Both the position numbers and the translations under genes were made by a program. From Citromicrobium sp. JLT1363 (lineage in GTDB: Bacteria; Pseudomonadota; Alphaproteobacteria; Sphingomonadales; Sphingomonadaceae), in the NCBI RefSeq assembly GCF_000186705.1, contig NZ_AEUE01000003.1, forward strand, positions 62,001-126,000: 64,000 nt of DNA, read 5' to 3'. Shown here piece by piece: positions 1 through 8,960 of the stretch; within the stretch, counting starts at the first letter, position 1; each line of letters opens with the position of its first letter. Under the pieces are notes generated by a model. That model searched no databases. It saw only the letters and a list, made by a program, of their open reading frames with translations, and was not told the origin of the DNA.

Positions 1-302
1 TCGTTCTGGATCGTTTCCTCGAACGTCTCGGAGGTTTTGCGGAATTTCGCGATCACGAACTGCACCGCGAACAGCGCGAACATCACCAGCGCCGCCTGGG
101 CGAAGCCCTGCCAGTCCGTCGCGCGGCCCATGCCCGCGAGCACCGTCCCGCTGGCGACGGTGATGACGAAGTCGAAATTCGTCATCTTGGAAAAACTGCG
201 CAGGCCGACGACGCGGGTCAGCGCGATGACGTAGACGATCCCGATCGCGGTCAGGATCGTCCCGCGTGCGATCAGGTCGTAGGTCGTATCGTCGAAGAAC
301 AT
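1..302 (-). CDS. DUF421 (YetF-like) membrane protein, truncated by window edge
   Basis: Only the N-terminal ~100 codons are present; the gene runs off the left edge. The protein begins MFFDDTTYDLIARGTILT and shows three hydrophobic segments, with the conserved TNFDFVITVASGTVLAG stretch typical of the DUF421/YetF family of inner-membrane proteins. The role of this family is poorly known. It is the last gene of a minus-strand run after maiA-fahA, separated from fahA by a palindromic repeat. Family assignment is from recall of the conserved motif, not a search. Confidence 0.75.
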   Translation of the reverse strand, partial: MFFDDTTYDLIARGTILTAIGIVYVIALTRVVGLRSFSKMTNFDFVITVASGTVLAGMGRATDWQGFAQAALVMFALFAVQFVIAKFRKTSETFEETIQN

Positions 303-332
303 CGGTTGCTTAGGCTCCTAAAGGACTGCGTC

Positions 333-400
333 GTTCGTCCTGAGCCTGTCGAAGGGCGAATGTGCGGTTCCGTCCGCGGTTCGACAGGCTCACCACGAAC
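333..400. repeat. REP-like palindromic repeat, copy 1
   Basis: Two ~21-nt inverted arms (333-353 and 380-400) share the core CTGAGCCTGTCGAA and its complement, separated by about 26 nt. The same core occurs at 44132-44224 and 50259-50354. This copy lies between fahA and the DUF421 gene, both on the minus strand. Its position between co-directional genes suggests mRNA end protection or attenuation, which is inference. Confidence 0.75.
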
Positions 401-417
401 GGATTGAGGGGTCGGCG

Positions 418-1428
418 CTACGCCTCCACCACCTTCTGTTCGATCGCGCCGAAGATCGAATGGCCCTTATCGTCTTCCATCCAGATCTTCACCGTGTCGC
501 CCGGGTGCATGAAGCGCGTCTTGGCTTCGCCGCTGGCGATGGTTTCGATCATGCGGATTTCCGCGATGCAGGAGTAACCCTTGCCCCCTTCGCTCACCGG
601 CTTGCCGGGGTCGCCATCGGGCCCCTGGTTCGAGATGGTGCCCGAACCGATGATGCAGCCTGCGCCCAGATTGCGCGTCTTGGCCGCATGCGCGACCAGA
701 TCGGCGAGGCTGAAGGTCGCATCCTGGCCCACATCGGCGCGGCCGAAGGGATCGCCGTTGTAGTCGACCATCAGCGGCAACTGGATCACGGCGTCTTTCC
801 ACGCATCGCCCAGCTCGTCGGGCGTGATCGCGACGGGGCTGAACGCGGTCGCGGGCTTGGACTGGAAGAAGCCGAAGCCCTTGGCCAGTTCGCCGGGGAT
901 CAGGCCACGCAGCGAAACGTCGTTGACCAGCATCAGCAGCTTGATGTGGTCGGCTGCCTCGTCCGAGGACACGCCCATCGGCACATCGTCGGTGATGCAG
1001 GCGATCTCGCCTTCCATGTCGCAGCCCCAGCTGGTGTCCTTCAGCGGGATGTCGGCGCGCGGGGGCAGGAAGTCGTCGCTGCCGCCCTGGTACATCAGCG
1101 GATCGTGGTAGAAGCTCTCGGGCACCTCGGCGCCGCGCGCCTTTCGCACCAGTTCGACATGGTTGATGTACGCGCTGCCATCGGCCCACTGGTACGCACG
1201 CGGCAGCGGCGAATGGGCCTCGCGCTCGTGGAAGCGCTCGCACGGCACGGCTTCGTTGTTCACATCGCGGTAGAGCGCATCGAGCTTGGGCGCGATATTC
1301 GCCCAGTCGTCCAGCGCGTCCTGCATGGTCGCGGCGATGTTGTCCGCCGCGCAGTAGCGGGTGATGTCCTTGGAAACGACCACCAGTTTGCCGTCGCGCG
1401 TTCCATCGTTGAGGGTGGCGAGTTTCAT
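418..1428 (-). CDS. fahA: Fumarylacetoacetate hydrolase family protein
   Basis: 336 aa. It probably cleaves fumarylacetoacetate to fumarate and acetoacetate, the last step of the homogentisate route of tyrosine catabolism. The FAH fold signature is visible: an acidic metal-binding stretch DMEGEIACI (residues ~138-145), LLMLVNDVSLRGL (~164-176), and a GSGTISNQG turn near residue 260. Its start overlaps the stop of maiA by 4 nt (ATGA), so the two are translationally coupled, which fixes the pathway. No homogentisate dioxygenase is in the window. Confidence 0.9.
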   Translation of the reverse strand: MKLATLNDGTRDGKLVVVSKDITRYCAADNIAATMQDALDDWANIAPKLDALYRDVNNEAVPCERFHEREAHSPLPRAYQWADGSAYINHVELVRKARGAEVPESFYHDPLMYQGGSDDFLPPRADIPLKDTSWGCDMEGEIACITDDVPMGVSSDEAADHIKLLMLVNDVSLRGLIPGELAKGFGFFQSKPATAFSPVAITPDELGDAWKDAVIQLPLMVDYNGDPFGRADVGQDATFSLADLVAHAAKTRNLGAGCIIGSGTISNQGPDGDPGKPVSEGGKGYSCIAEIRMIETIASGEAKTRFMHPGDTVKIWMEDDKGHSIFGAIEQKVVEA

Positions 1429-2075
1429 TGGACTGTCTCTCCTTCGGGGGTGTCGTTCTGGTTATCGGGGTGCGCCCGCTGCACTTCATCCAATGCGAGG
1501 CAGGCGGCTTCGATCCGGGTTGTGTGCGGCGCGTCGCCAAAATCGTAGCCGAAGCGGCGCGCGTTGTAGATCTGCGGCATCAGCACGACTTCGAAGAAGC
1601 CGGGCTTGTCGAACAGGAAATCGCCGGTGTTCAGCTGCGCGAGGCGGCGTTCGATCGGCTGCAATGTGCGCGCCAGCCAGTGGCGATACCAGGTTTCCAC
1701 GCCTGCCTGATCCTGCCCGTATTCGGTCTTGAGGTACTTGAGCACGGGCACGTTGAGCGGGGCATGCAGTTCGGTCGCGATGGCATAGGCCAGTTCGCGC
1801 GCGAGGTAGCGCTGTTCGATATCGGCGGGCAGCAGCGGCTTTTCCGGGTATGCTTCGTCCAGCCATTCGATGATCGCCATCGACTGGACGCGGTCCTTTC
1901 CGTCCACCTCCAGCATGGGAACCGTGGCGAAGGGGTTGCGGCCGGCGAAGGCTTCGCCCTTCTGCTCGGCTTCGAGCAGGTTGACCGGGCAATTCTCGTA
2001 TTCGAGGCCCTTCAATTGCAGCGCGAGCCGCAGGCGGTAGCTGGTCGAGCTGCGGAAGTAGCCGTAGAGTTTCAT
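1425..2075 (-). CDS. maiA: Maleylacetoacetate isomerase (zeta-class GST)
   Basis: 216 aa. It isomerises maleylacetoacetate to fumarylacetoacetate using glutathione. The N-terminal thioredoxin-like domain starts MKLYGYFRSSTSYRLRLAL, with the SSTSYR motif that holds the zeta-class catalytic serine; an all-helical C-terminal domain follows. The start was set at MKLYGYF because the open frame upstream (to 2165) has no family resemblance. It overlaps fahA by 4 nt, forming a tyrosine-catabolic pair. A repeated 23-nt element lies 28-50 nt upstream of the start. Confidence 0.92.
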   Translation of the reverse strand: MKLYGYFRSSTSYRLRLALQLKGLEYENCPVNLLEAEQKGEAFAGRNPFATVPMLEVDGKDRVQSMAIIEWLDEAYPEKPLLPADIEQRYLARELAYAIATELHAPLNVPVLKYLKTEYGQDQAGVETWYRHWLARTLQPIERRLAQLNTGDFLFDKPGFFEVVLMPQIYNARRFGYDFGDAPHTTRIEAACLALDEVQRAHPDNQNDTPEGETVQ

Positions 2076-2102
2076 GCGTAATTCCCGTGAATGGCGGCGC
2101 GG

Positions 2103-2125
2103 CCTGACACACCTGACACAGTGTC
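2103..2125. repeat. 23-nt repeated element upstream of maiA, copy 1
   Basis: An exact 23-nt match to 32128-32150. It contains a direct repeat of TGACACA and a short palindrome GACACAGTGTC at its right end. It lies in the 5' region of maiA, where an operator would be expected. The preceding CGGCGCG bases are also shared, with a one-base indel. Confidence 0.7.
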
Positions 2126-2255
2126 TAAAGGCGAAAAACCGGGCTGCCGTTCCACGCTCTGACAAGACATGTTCGGCGGGGGCGAGACGGAGCGCATTTG
2201 CGACCTATCGCACGGCCCAGCCGAGTAGGACAGCGCGGCCCTCAAAGCGCAGACC

Positions 2256-3431
<1,176 letters not shown>

Positions 3432-3493
3432 GGGTGTCGGGCTCGCTTGTTTGGTTGCCCATGCCCATGGCAAATCGGGGGCCACCCCGGCAA

Positions 3494-3513
3494 GCCCCGC
3501 CGAAAGGCGGGGC
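3494..3513 (-). terminator. Hairpin after the response-regulator gene
   Basis: A perfect 8-bp stem GCCCCGCC/GGCGGGGC with a 4-nt loop, 20 nt downstream of the minus-strand response regulator stop. The trailing T run is only two bases, so it is a probable but weak intrinsic terminator. Confidence 0.45.
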
Positions 3514-3532
3514 CGCCTGGCGGAGATGGCGT

Positions 3533-3955
3533 TCAGGCCGTCTCTGGATCGCGCGCGGCCTGCGATGCGCGGGCCTGCTCGCCGTCGGCCCGGTTCTGAT
3601 CGGGCTGAAGCGTCTGCTGGACCTGGGTGATGATATCGCCCGGCGGGCAGGGCTTCGCCAGTGCCAGCGCCTCGGGAAACCGGTTCGATACTTCTTCCAG
3701 CGGAAGGTGACCGGAATGGAAGATAATGGGCACGTCTTCGGCGATCAGCTTTTCCGCAAAGGGAAAGACCACCGTATCGTGCAGCCGAATGTCGAGAATC
3801 GCGAGATCGGGCTTGCGCTTCTGGAAGGCGAGCATGGCCGAATGCAGATCCCCGTGGGGGCCTTCGACCTCGTAGCCGGCCTCGGCGATCGTGTCGCTGA
3901 GATCCATGCCGACAATCGGTTCGTCTTCCGCGATGAGGATGACCGGTTGTTCCAT
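3533..3955 (-). CDS. Receiver-only response regulator
   Basis: 140 aa: a single CheY-like receiver domain with a short tail. The acidic pocket EDE is at residues ~9-11, the phospho-acceptor Asp is in LAILDIRL (~52-59), and the conserved Lys is in [17 protein letters not shown] ribosome site lies 6 nt before MEQPVILI, deciding the start over an upstream ATG. No histidine kinase or output domain is adjacent, so the partner is unknown. In Alphaproteobacteria such proteins often act in phosphorelays. Confidence 0.85.
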   Translation of the reverse strand: MEQPVILIAEDEPIVGMDLSDTIAEAGYEVEGPHGDLHSAMLAFQKRKPDLAILDIRLHDTVVFPFAEKLIAEDVPIIFHSGHLPLEEVSNRFPEALALAKPCPPGDIITQVQQTLQPDQNRADGEQARASQAARDPETA

Positions 3956-4054
3956 GTGCTCTCCTTCAGCGGCCACGAATAGTGTAGAACGGACCCGGTA
4001 CAGGTTCGTTCCCAAGTGGTTGCGATAAAGAGCAGTTTGTTGCCGGCGGGCTAT

Positions 4055-4684
4055 CTACAACTTGCCGAAGCGCGCTTCATAGGCGGCGGTGTCGCCGCTG
4101 TTCAGCAACTTCGCCTGCTCGATCCAGTTGTCGCGCCGGATACGGCCCTTGAACCGGCCCAGCTGATCGTCGATCCGGTCGATATCGGCTTCGTCCCAGG
4201 CCGCGATCTGGGCGAAGGACGTCACGCCCAGGTCCTGCAGCTGCGCGGCGAGCTTGGGGCCCACCCCTTTGAGCCGCGTCAGGTCGTCTGCGCCTTCCGG
4301 GCGTTGCTGCGCGGCCTCGCTTTCTTCAGCGACGGCCGTGCCGACCGCTGCACCCGCGCCGCCGATGCTGGCAGCCGCTGCCGCCGGTTCGGCCCGGGGG
4401 GTCGGCACAGGGGCTGGTGCGGGAGCAGGGGCTGGTGCGGGAGCAGGGGCGGGGGCAGGCGTCGGCGCGGGTTCGGGCGCGGGCGCCGCAGCGGGTTCCT
4501 TCGCGGCGGCAGGAGGAGCGTCGATCAGCGCCTGGTTGCGCCTGGCGCCGGGCTTTTCCCCGGGCGTGTCGTCGCGCGTCACCTTGGTCTTGCGCGATCC
4601 GGACAGCAGAAACCAGGCGATCACGAAGCCGACCAGCACGGCCAGCAGGATCAGCAGCCAGTTGGCTTCGATCAGTTCAAGCAT
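4055..4684 (-). CDS. Membrane-anchored helix-hairpin-helix protein with Pro-Ala linker
   Basis: 209 aa. One N-terminal membrane segment (residues ~7-28), then a charged stretch, a low-complexity linker of alternating Pro and Ala (~62-92), and a C-terminal domain LTRLKGVGPKLAAQLQDLGV with FAQIAAWDEADI. That domain resembles the HHH-like tail found on some complex I and ribosomal protein homologues. Function is unknown. It is the last gene of a minus-strand set after the vWA lipoprotein, OmpA-like protein and 45-aa peptide (15-nt gap), suggesting an envelope role. Confidence 0.75.
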   Translation of the reverse strand: MLELIEANWLLILLAVLVGFVIAWFLLSGSRKTKVTRDDTPGEKPGARRNQALIDAPPAAAKEPAAAPAPEPAPTPAPAPAPAPAPAPAPAPVPTPRAEPAAAAASIGGAGAAVGTAVAEESEAAQQRPEGADDLTRLKGVGPKLAAQLQDLGVTSFAQIAAWDEADIDRIDDQLGRFKGRIRRDNWIEQAKLLNSGDTAAYEARFGKL

Positions 4685-4699
4685 GAACGTGGAACCTCT

Positions 4700-4837
4700 C
4701 TAGTGTTTTCTTTCCCGCGCATTAACGCGAAAACGCTCCCACCGCAAAGGCCACAGGCTGGCAGCGCCCGCGCCAAGCCCCAGGCCAAGAGCATAGGCGG
4801 CGAGGGAGAGGACCACGAGTTCGATCGAAAGTGCCAT
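4700..4837 (-). CDS. 45-aa predicted membrane peptide
   Basis: A short gene of 45 codons (MALSIELVVLSLAAYALGL...), with one hydrophobic helix (~5-28) rich in Gly, Ala and Leu and a basic C-terminal tail (RWERFRVNARERKH). It begins 3 nt after the stop of the OmpA-like gene and ends 15 nt before the HHH gene, so it sits inside an operon. No family is recognised. Operon position and a clean membrane helix plus basic tail support it as real. Confidence 0.6.
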   Translation of the reverse strand: MALSIELVVLSLAAYALGLGLGAGAASLWPLRWERFRVNARERKH

Positions 4838-4840
4838 GTC

Positions 4841-5578
4841 TTACCTCGCCGCCGGGGTGTCTATGGGAGTGGGCTTGGTGATCTCCGTCGACACCACGCG
4901 GAATTCGATCCGGCGGTTGGCCGGGTCCGCCGGGTCGATGCCGCTGACAGGGCGGGATGAACCGTAGCCGGTCGCGCGCAGGTTCTGCGCCGGAATGCCG
5001 CGCTCTATCAGTTCGCGGCGGACCATCTGTGCGCGGTCCTGCGACAGCGCAAGATTGACCTGCGGAGAGCCCGACGTGTCCGTATGGCCGGAAATCGCGA
5101 CGATCGCGCCCACGCAAGGGCGCAGCACTGTGGCCAGTTCGTCGAGCAGTTCCTCGCTGCCGGGGATGAATTCGGCGGAGGATTCCTCGAACCGGATCGT
5201 GCGTTCGGCCAGCACGTCCAGCAGATCGCTCTCGCAGCGCAGCGATTCGATATCGGTGTCGCCTGCGGCCAGCATGGTGCCGTCGGTCCAGTGCACGCCG
5301 CCCACGCCGGGAATATCGGCGATGGCCTGCGCGATGCGTGCGCGCTCCAGTTCGGTAAGGTCGCGGTTGGGGGTCAGCATCGGGTGGCGGGTGGGCCAGC
5401 CGCGCGAGGTGACGAAGCGCACATCGACCGCCGGGTCGTCCCCCTGCGCAGGCAGTTCGCTGACCGCCTGCGACAACTGGCGCACGAGGCCGGTCGCGGT
5501 CTGGCTGGCGCTGACCAGAGCGGCTGCGCACACCAGCAGGGCACCGGCGCAAAGAACAAGGGCGGGGCGATCTCTCAC
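4841..5578 (-). CDS. OmpA-family C-terminal domain protein, inner-membrane anchored
   Basis: 245 aa from a proposed GTG start. One hydrophobic segment near the N-terminus (~5-25), a middle domain of ~90 residues, then a peptidoglycan-binding OmpA/MotB domain with TIRFEESSAEF, ISGHTDTSGSPQVNLALSQDRA and NRRIEFRV. The longer open frame upstream overlaps the vWA gene and lacks homology; a TTG near 5614 is an alternative start. It is followed at once by the 45-aa membrane peptide, likely as one transcript. Confidence 0.85.
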   Translation of the reverse strand: MRDRPALVLCAGALLVCAAALVSASQTATGLVRQLSQAVSELPAQGDDPAVDVRFVTSRGWPTRHPMLTPNRDLTELERARIAQAIADIPGVGGVHWTDGTMLAAGDTDIESLRCESDLLDVLAERTIRFEESSAEFIPGSEELLDELATVLRPCVGAIVAISGHTDTSGSPQVNLALSQDRAQMVRRELIERGIPAQNLRATGYGSSRPVSGIDPADPANRRIEFRVVSTEITKPTPIDTPAAR

Positions 5579-5630
5579 CCCGCCCCGATAGACGGCGCCT
5601 GCCCACAAGGACAAGATGGCAAAGCGTGGA

Positions 5631-7331
5631 TCAGGGCTGGTCGAGACTTTCGGCCACGCCGACCAGCTTGATGAACTCCTGCCGGTAGAAGTCGCTCTGC
5701 GTGCCCGCGAGGGAACGGATGGCGCCATAGCCGTAATCGTCCAGCAGCGTATCGCCGCGCAGCTTCTGCGCGAAGGCGGCAACGGCGGTGGCGAAGGCGA
5801 AGTCGCCGCCCGGTGCGGGTGCATTGGCCAGCCGTGCGGCAGGCAGGACCTGCGTGATCAGCGTGGAGGTGTCCCCATCGGGCTGCTTGTAGCGCAGCTT
5901 GACGAAGGCCGCCTCGCTCGCCTGACCACTCGCCGCCTGCGGAATCCGGTCCTGATACCGGCGTTCGGGAATCCACCCGTCGCCGCCTGCGGGCACGACC
6001 TCGTACAGAGCCGTCACCTGATGGCCGGAGCCGATATCGCCCGCATCCACTGCGTCATTGTCGAAATCCTCCTCGCGCAGGATGCGGTTCTCGTAGCCGA
6101 TCAGGCGGTACTGGCTGATGACGGCGGGGTTGAATTCCACCTGGATCTTCACGTCCTTGGCGATGGTGAACAGCGTTGCGCCCAGCTGTTCGCCGAGCAC
6201 CTTGCGTGCCTCAATCGCGCTGTCGATGTAGCCGTAATTGCCGTTACCCCGGTCCGCGATCTGCTCCATCAGCGCTTCGTTGATATTGCCGCGCCCGAAG
6301 CCCAGCACGCTCATCGCGATGCCGTTCTTGCGCTTGCCCTCGACATATTCGAGCAGCGCGTCGTTATCGCTCAGGCCGACGTTGAAATCGCCGTCGGTTG
6401 CCAGGATCACGCGGTTGATGCCGTCGACCTTGCTTGCCTCGGCCACGCGGTAGGCCAGTTCGAGCCCCGCGCCCCCGGCGGTCGAGCCGCCCGCCTGCAA
6501 GTCATCGAGCGCGGCGAGGATTTCGCGCGAGTCGCTGGTCGGTTCGAGCACCAGACCCGCCGCGCCCGCATAGACCACGATCGAGACGCGGTCTTCGGGC
6601 GTCAGGCGGCCGACCAGCGTCTTCATCGCGGTCTTCACCAGCGGCAGCTTGTCGGGCGAACCCATCGAGCCCGAAACGTCGAGCAGGAAGACCAGGTTTG
6701 CCGCCGGGCGCTCTTCTTTGGGGGCATCATATCCGGCGAGGCCGATCCGCACGAGGCGGGTGTCCGCATCCCACGGGGTGCGCGCGACATCCATGTTTAC
6801 GGTGAAGGGCGCTTCGCCTGCACCGGGGCGCGGATAGTCGTAGCGGAAATAGTTCACGAACTCCTCGGTCCGCACCGCTGCCTCGCGCGGCATCTGCCCG
6901 TCGGTCAGCATGCGGCGGGCATTGGAATAGGAGCCCGTGTCGACATCGACCGAGAAGGTGGAGACCGGCTGTTCCAGCGTCACCGCGACTTCGGCGACCT
7001 CCTTGCCGTCGTAGCGTTCGCGGTCGGGCCGCGTGGGTACGACGATGGACGGGACGTAGCGCAGATCGGACGGGGTGCTCTGCTGCGTTTCCGGCGTGGC
7101 GGCCTGCTCTGCCGAGATGCGCGAGCCGGTCACGACGACCGTGCTGGGCGAGGCCATGGCCATCGCCGGGGGCGGCGGAGGAGGTGGTGGTGGTGGCGGC
7201 GGGGGAGGGGGCGGCGGGATCGGAACCGAGCTGGCGCGGTCCTGCGCGCTGCCGCCGGTATCGCCGGAAGTGGAACACCCCGCCAGGCCGATGCCGACCA
7301 GCGCGACGACTGCGAATTTACTGATCCCCAT
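5631..7331 (-). CDS. vWA-domain lipoprotein with poly-proline linker (DUF3520 type)
   Basis: 566 aa. A lipoprotein signal ends at the lipobox GLAGC (residues ~14-18). A run of 17 prolines follows (~40-56), then STVVVTGSRI, which resembles a TonB box. The central vWA domain has a MIDAS motif DVSGSMGS and a second Asp in ILATDGDFNVG. The C-terminal part fits the DUF3520 domain of YfbK-like proteins. GGGGAAG lies 6 nt before the ATG, deciding the start. It is probably periplasm-facing. It heads the OmpA-like/45-aa/HHH gene set. Function is unproven. Confidence 0.88.
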   Translation of the reverse strand: MGISKFAVVALVGIGLAGCSTSGDTGGSAQDRASSVPIPPPPPPPPPPPPPPPPPAMAMASPSTVVVTGSRISAEQAATPETQQSTPSDLRYVPSIVVPTRPDRERYDGKEVAEVAVTLEQPVSTFSVDVDTGSYSNARRMLTDGQMPREAAVRTEEFVNYFRYDYPRPGAGEAPFTVNMDVARTPWDADTRLVRIGLAGYDAPKEERPAANLVFLLDVSGSMGSPDKLPLVKTAMKTLVGRLTPEDRVSIVVYAGAAGLVLEPTSDSREILAALDDLQAGGSTAGGAGLELAYRVAEASKVDGINRVILATDGDFNVGLSDNDALLEYVEGKRKNGIAMSVLGFGRGNINEALMEQIADRGNGNYGYIDSAIEARKVLGEQLGATLFTIAKDVKIQVEFNPAVISQYRLIGYENRILREEDFDNDAVDAGDIGSGHQVTALYEVVPAGGDGWIPERRYQDRIPQAASGQASEAAFVKLRYKQPDGDTSTLITQVLPAARLANAPAPGGDFAFATAVAAFAQKLRGDTLLDDYGYGAIRSLAGTQSDFYRQEFIKLVGVAESLDQP

Positions 7332-7440
7332 CACTCGCTTCCCCTTTATATTTATTTCCGGGCACTGCTGCACGAAACCTCGGGCGCTGGCCGTGAATGT
7401 CTTCTGAATATCCGCTTGCCTCCGACCCGGGGCGGTCCGG

Positions 7441-8901
7441 CTATCCATCCTCCTTGGTAATGTTGCGGCGGAACAGGATGCGGTCGTCCGCACGGAACCC
7501 GACGAACCAGATGATCGCGCCATAGGTCAGCAGGATGGCGGGAATGCCCACGACCAGCTCCAGCCATTCGGGGACCTGCGTGGCTGCCCAGCCGACCAGC
7601 GCGGCGGGTATCGCGGCGGCGAACAGCCCCCACCGGAAATTGTTCACCGTGGCCCCGAGGATACGGCCCAGCAGCACGCTCTTCGCGATGCTCGACACCG
7701 CCAGCGCGATGGCCAGCGCCAGGGCCGCAGCGGGCGCGCGCAGCGTTTCGGACAGGTCGTATTCGGTAATCGCGACCATCAGGGCGATGGTCAGCGCGGC
7801 CTGGAACAGGATCGTCGCAATGGAAATCAGCAGATTGCGCATCCGCGCGATGTAGATCAGCGCACTTTCGGAGACGACGGCCAGCGCGGCGACCACTTCG
7901 GCCACCAGCAGGATCGAAAGCGCGGCGGTGCCGCTGACGAAGTCCGGCCCCAGCAGGCCCATCACTGCCTCGCCGGGGATCGCCAGCGCCAGCGCCACGC
8001 CCGCCTGCATGGCGACGATCCAGAATCCCACTTGGCACACCTGCTTGGCGATGGCCGAACGGTCGCCCACTTTCAGCGCGGCGGTGATCACCGGGCCCAG
8101 GATGGGGTCGAAGCTGGTCTTGAGCTTCTGGGGCAGCGTGGCGACCTGCTGCACCGCGTAATAGACGCCGACCTGCGCGGGCGTGGCGAACTGCGCGAGG
8201 ATGAAGAGATCGAGCTTGCGCGTGCCCCACTCGATGGCGTCCGCGCCCGCCAGCGGAAGGTTGCGCATGGCCAGCCGGAAGACGCGCGCGGGGTGCGGGC
8301 TCCAGCCATGGGGCAGGCCGTAATGGCGGATCACCGGCATGAAAGCCGCGACCGAAGCGGCAAGGATGGAGATCACATAGGCCAGCTCCAGCCCGCTATC
8401 CTTGACCACGAGGGCCAGCGCACCGGCTGCGATGGAGATCGTCCACGGTTCCACCACGGCGCGGCTGCGCACGGTTGCGCCGATATCGTAGCGATAGGCG
8501 CAGGCCGCCAGCGCAACCTCGGTCAGCGCATAGGGCAGGATGGTGAAGACCAGCAGCCAGGACAGATCCCCGTTCGCGCCATTGGGGAACATCGGACCCG
8601 GGAAGACGATCAGCAGCCCGGTGAACGCCAGCGAGGTAATGATGCTCAGCACCATGGCATCGGCCACGATGTGCGACGGCGGCCGGGCGTCGTCCTCGCT
8701 CAACTGTTTGGCGAGGCCACGCTTCTGTCCCAGCACCGCGACCTGGCTGGCCAGTTCGATCACCACCACGGCGGCTGCGAACCGCCCCAGCATGTCGTCG
8801 CCGTACATGCGCCCGGCGATGAACAGGAAGGGGATGCGCGCGGCCAGCCGGATCAGGAAGCCGAAGAAATTGGTCCGCCCGCCACGGGCCAGTGCTGCCA
8901 T
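7441..8901 (-). CDS. Polysaccharide flippase (Wzx/MurJ-like, MATE superfamily)
   Basis: 486 aa, with about 12-14 hydrophobic segments through the whole length, beginning GGRTNFFGFLIRLAARIPFLFIAG, as in lipopolysaccharide or O-antigen flippases. It would move lipid-linked sugars across the inner membrane. The start is uncertain: ATG at 8901 is used here, but an in-frame TTG at 8964 overlaps the gpsA stop (TTGA) and would add 21 residues, fitting the coupled style of this operon. It follows tsaD-gpsA directly. Confidence 0.8.
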   Translation of the reverse strand: MAALARGGRTNFFGFLIRLAARIPFLFIAGRMYGDDMLGRFAAAVVVIELASQVAVLGQKRGLAKQLSEDDARPPSHIVADAMVLSIITSLAFTGLLIVFPGPMFPNGANGDLSWLLVFTILPYALTEVALAACAYRYDIGATVRSRAVVEPWTISIAAGALALVVKDSGLELAYVISILAASVAAFMPVIRHYGLPHGWSPHPARVFRLAMRNLPLAGADAIEWGTRKLDLFILAQFATPAQVGVYYAVQQVATLPQKLKTSFDPILGPVITAALKVGDRSAIAKQVCQVGFWIVAMQAGVALALAIPGEAVMGLLGPDFVSGTAALSILLVAEVVAALAVVSESALIYIARMRNLLISIATILFQAALTIALMVAITEYDLSETLRAPAAALALAIALAVSSIAKSVLLGRILGATVNNFRWGLFAAAIPAALVGWAATQVPEWLELVVGIPAILLTYGAIIWFVGFRADDRILFRRNITKEDG

Positions 8902-8960
8902 GTCGGCATTGGCATCCCTGGCGTCGCGGCTGGCAGGTGGTGCGGCGGAGCCCGGATCGC

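Noticed and set aside
460-1548. Long open frame on the plus strand opposite fahA
   Set aside because: His/Arg/Ala-rich translation with no family features; a high-GC shadow of the minus-strand gene.
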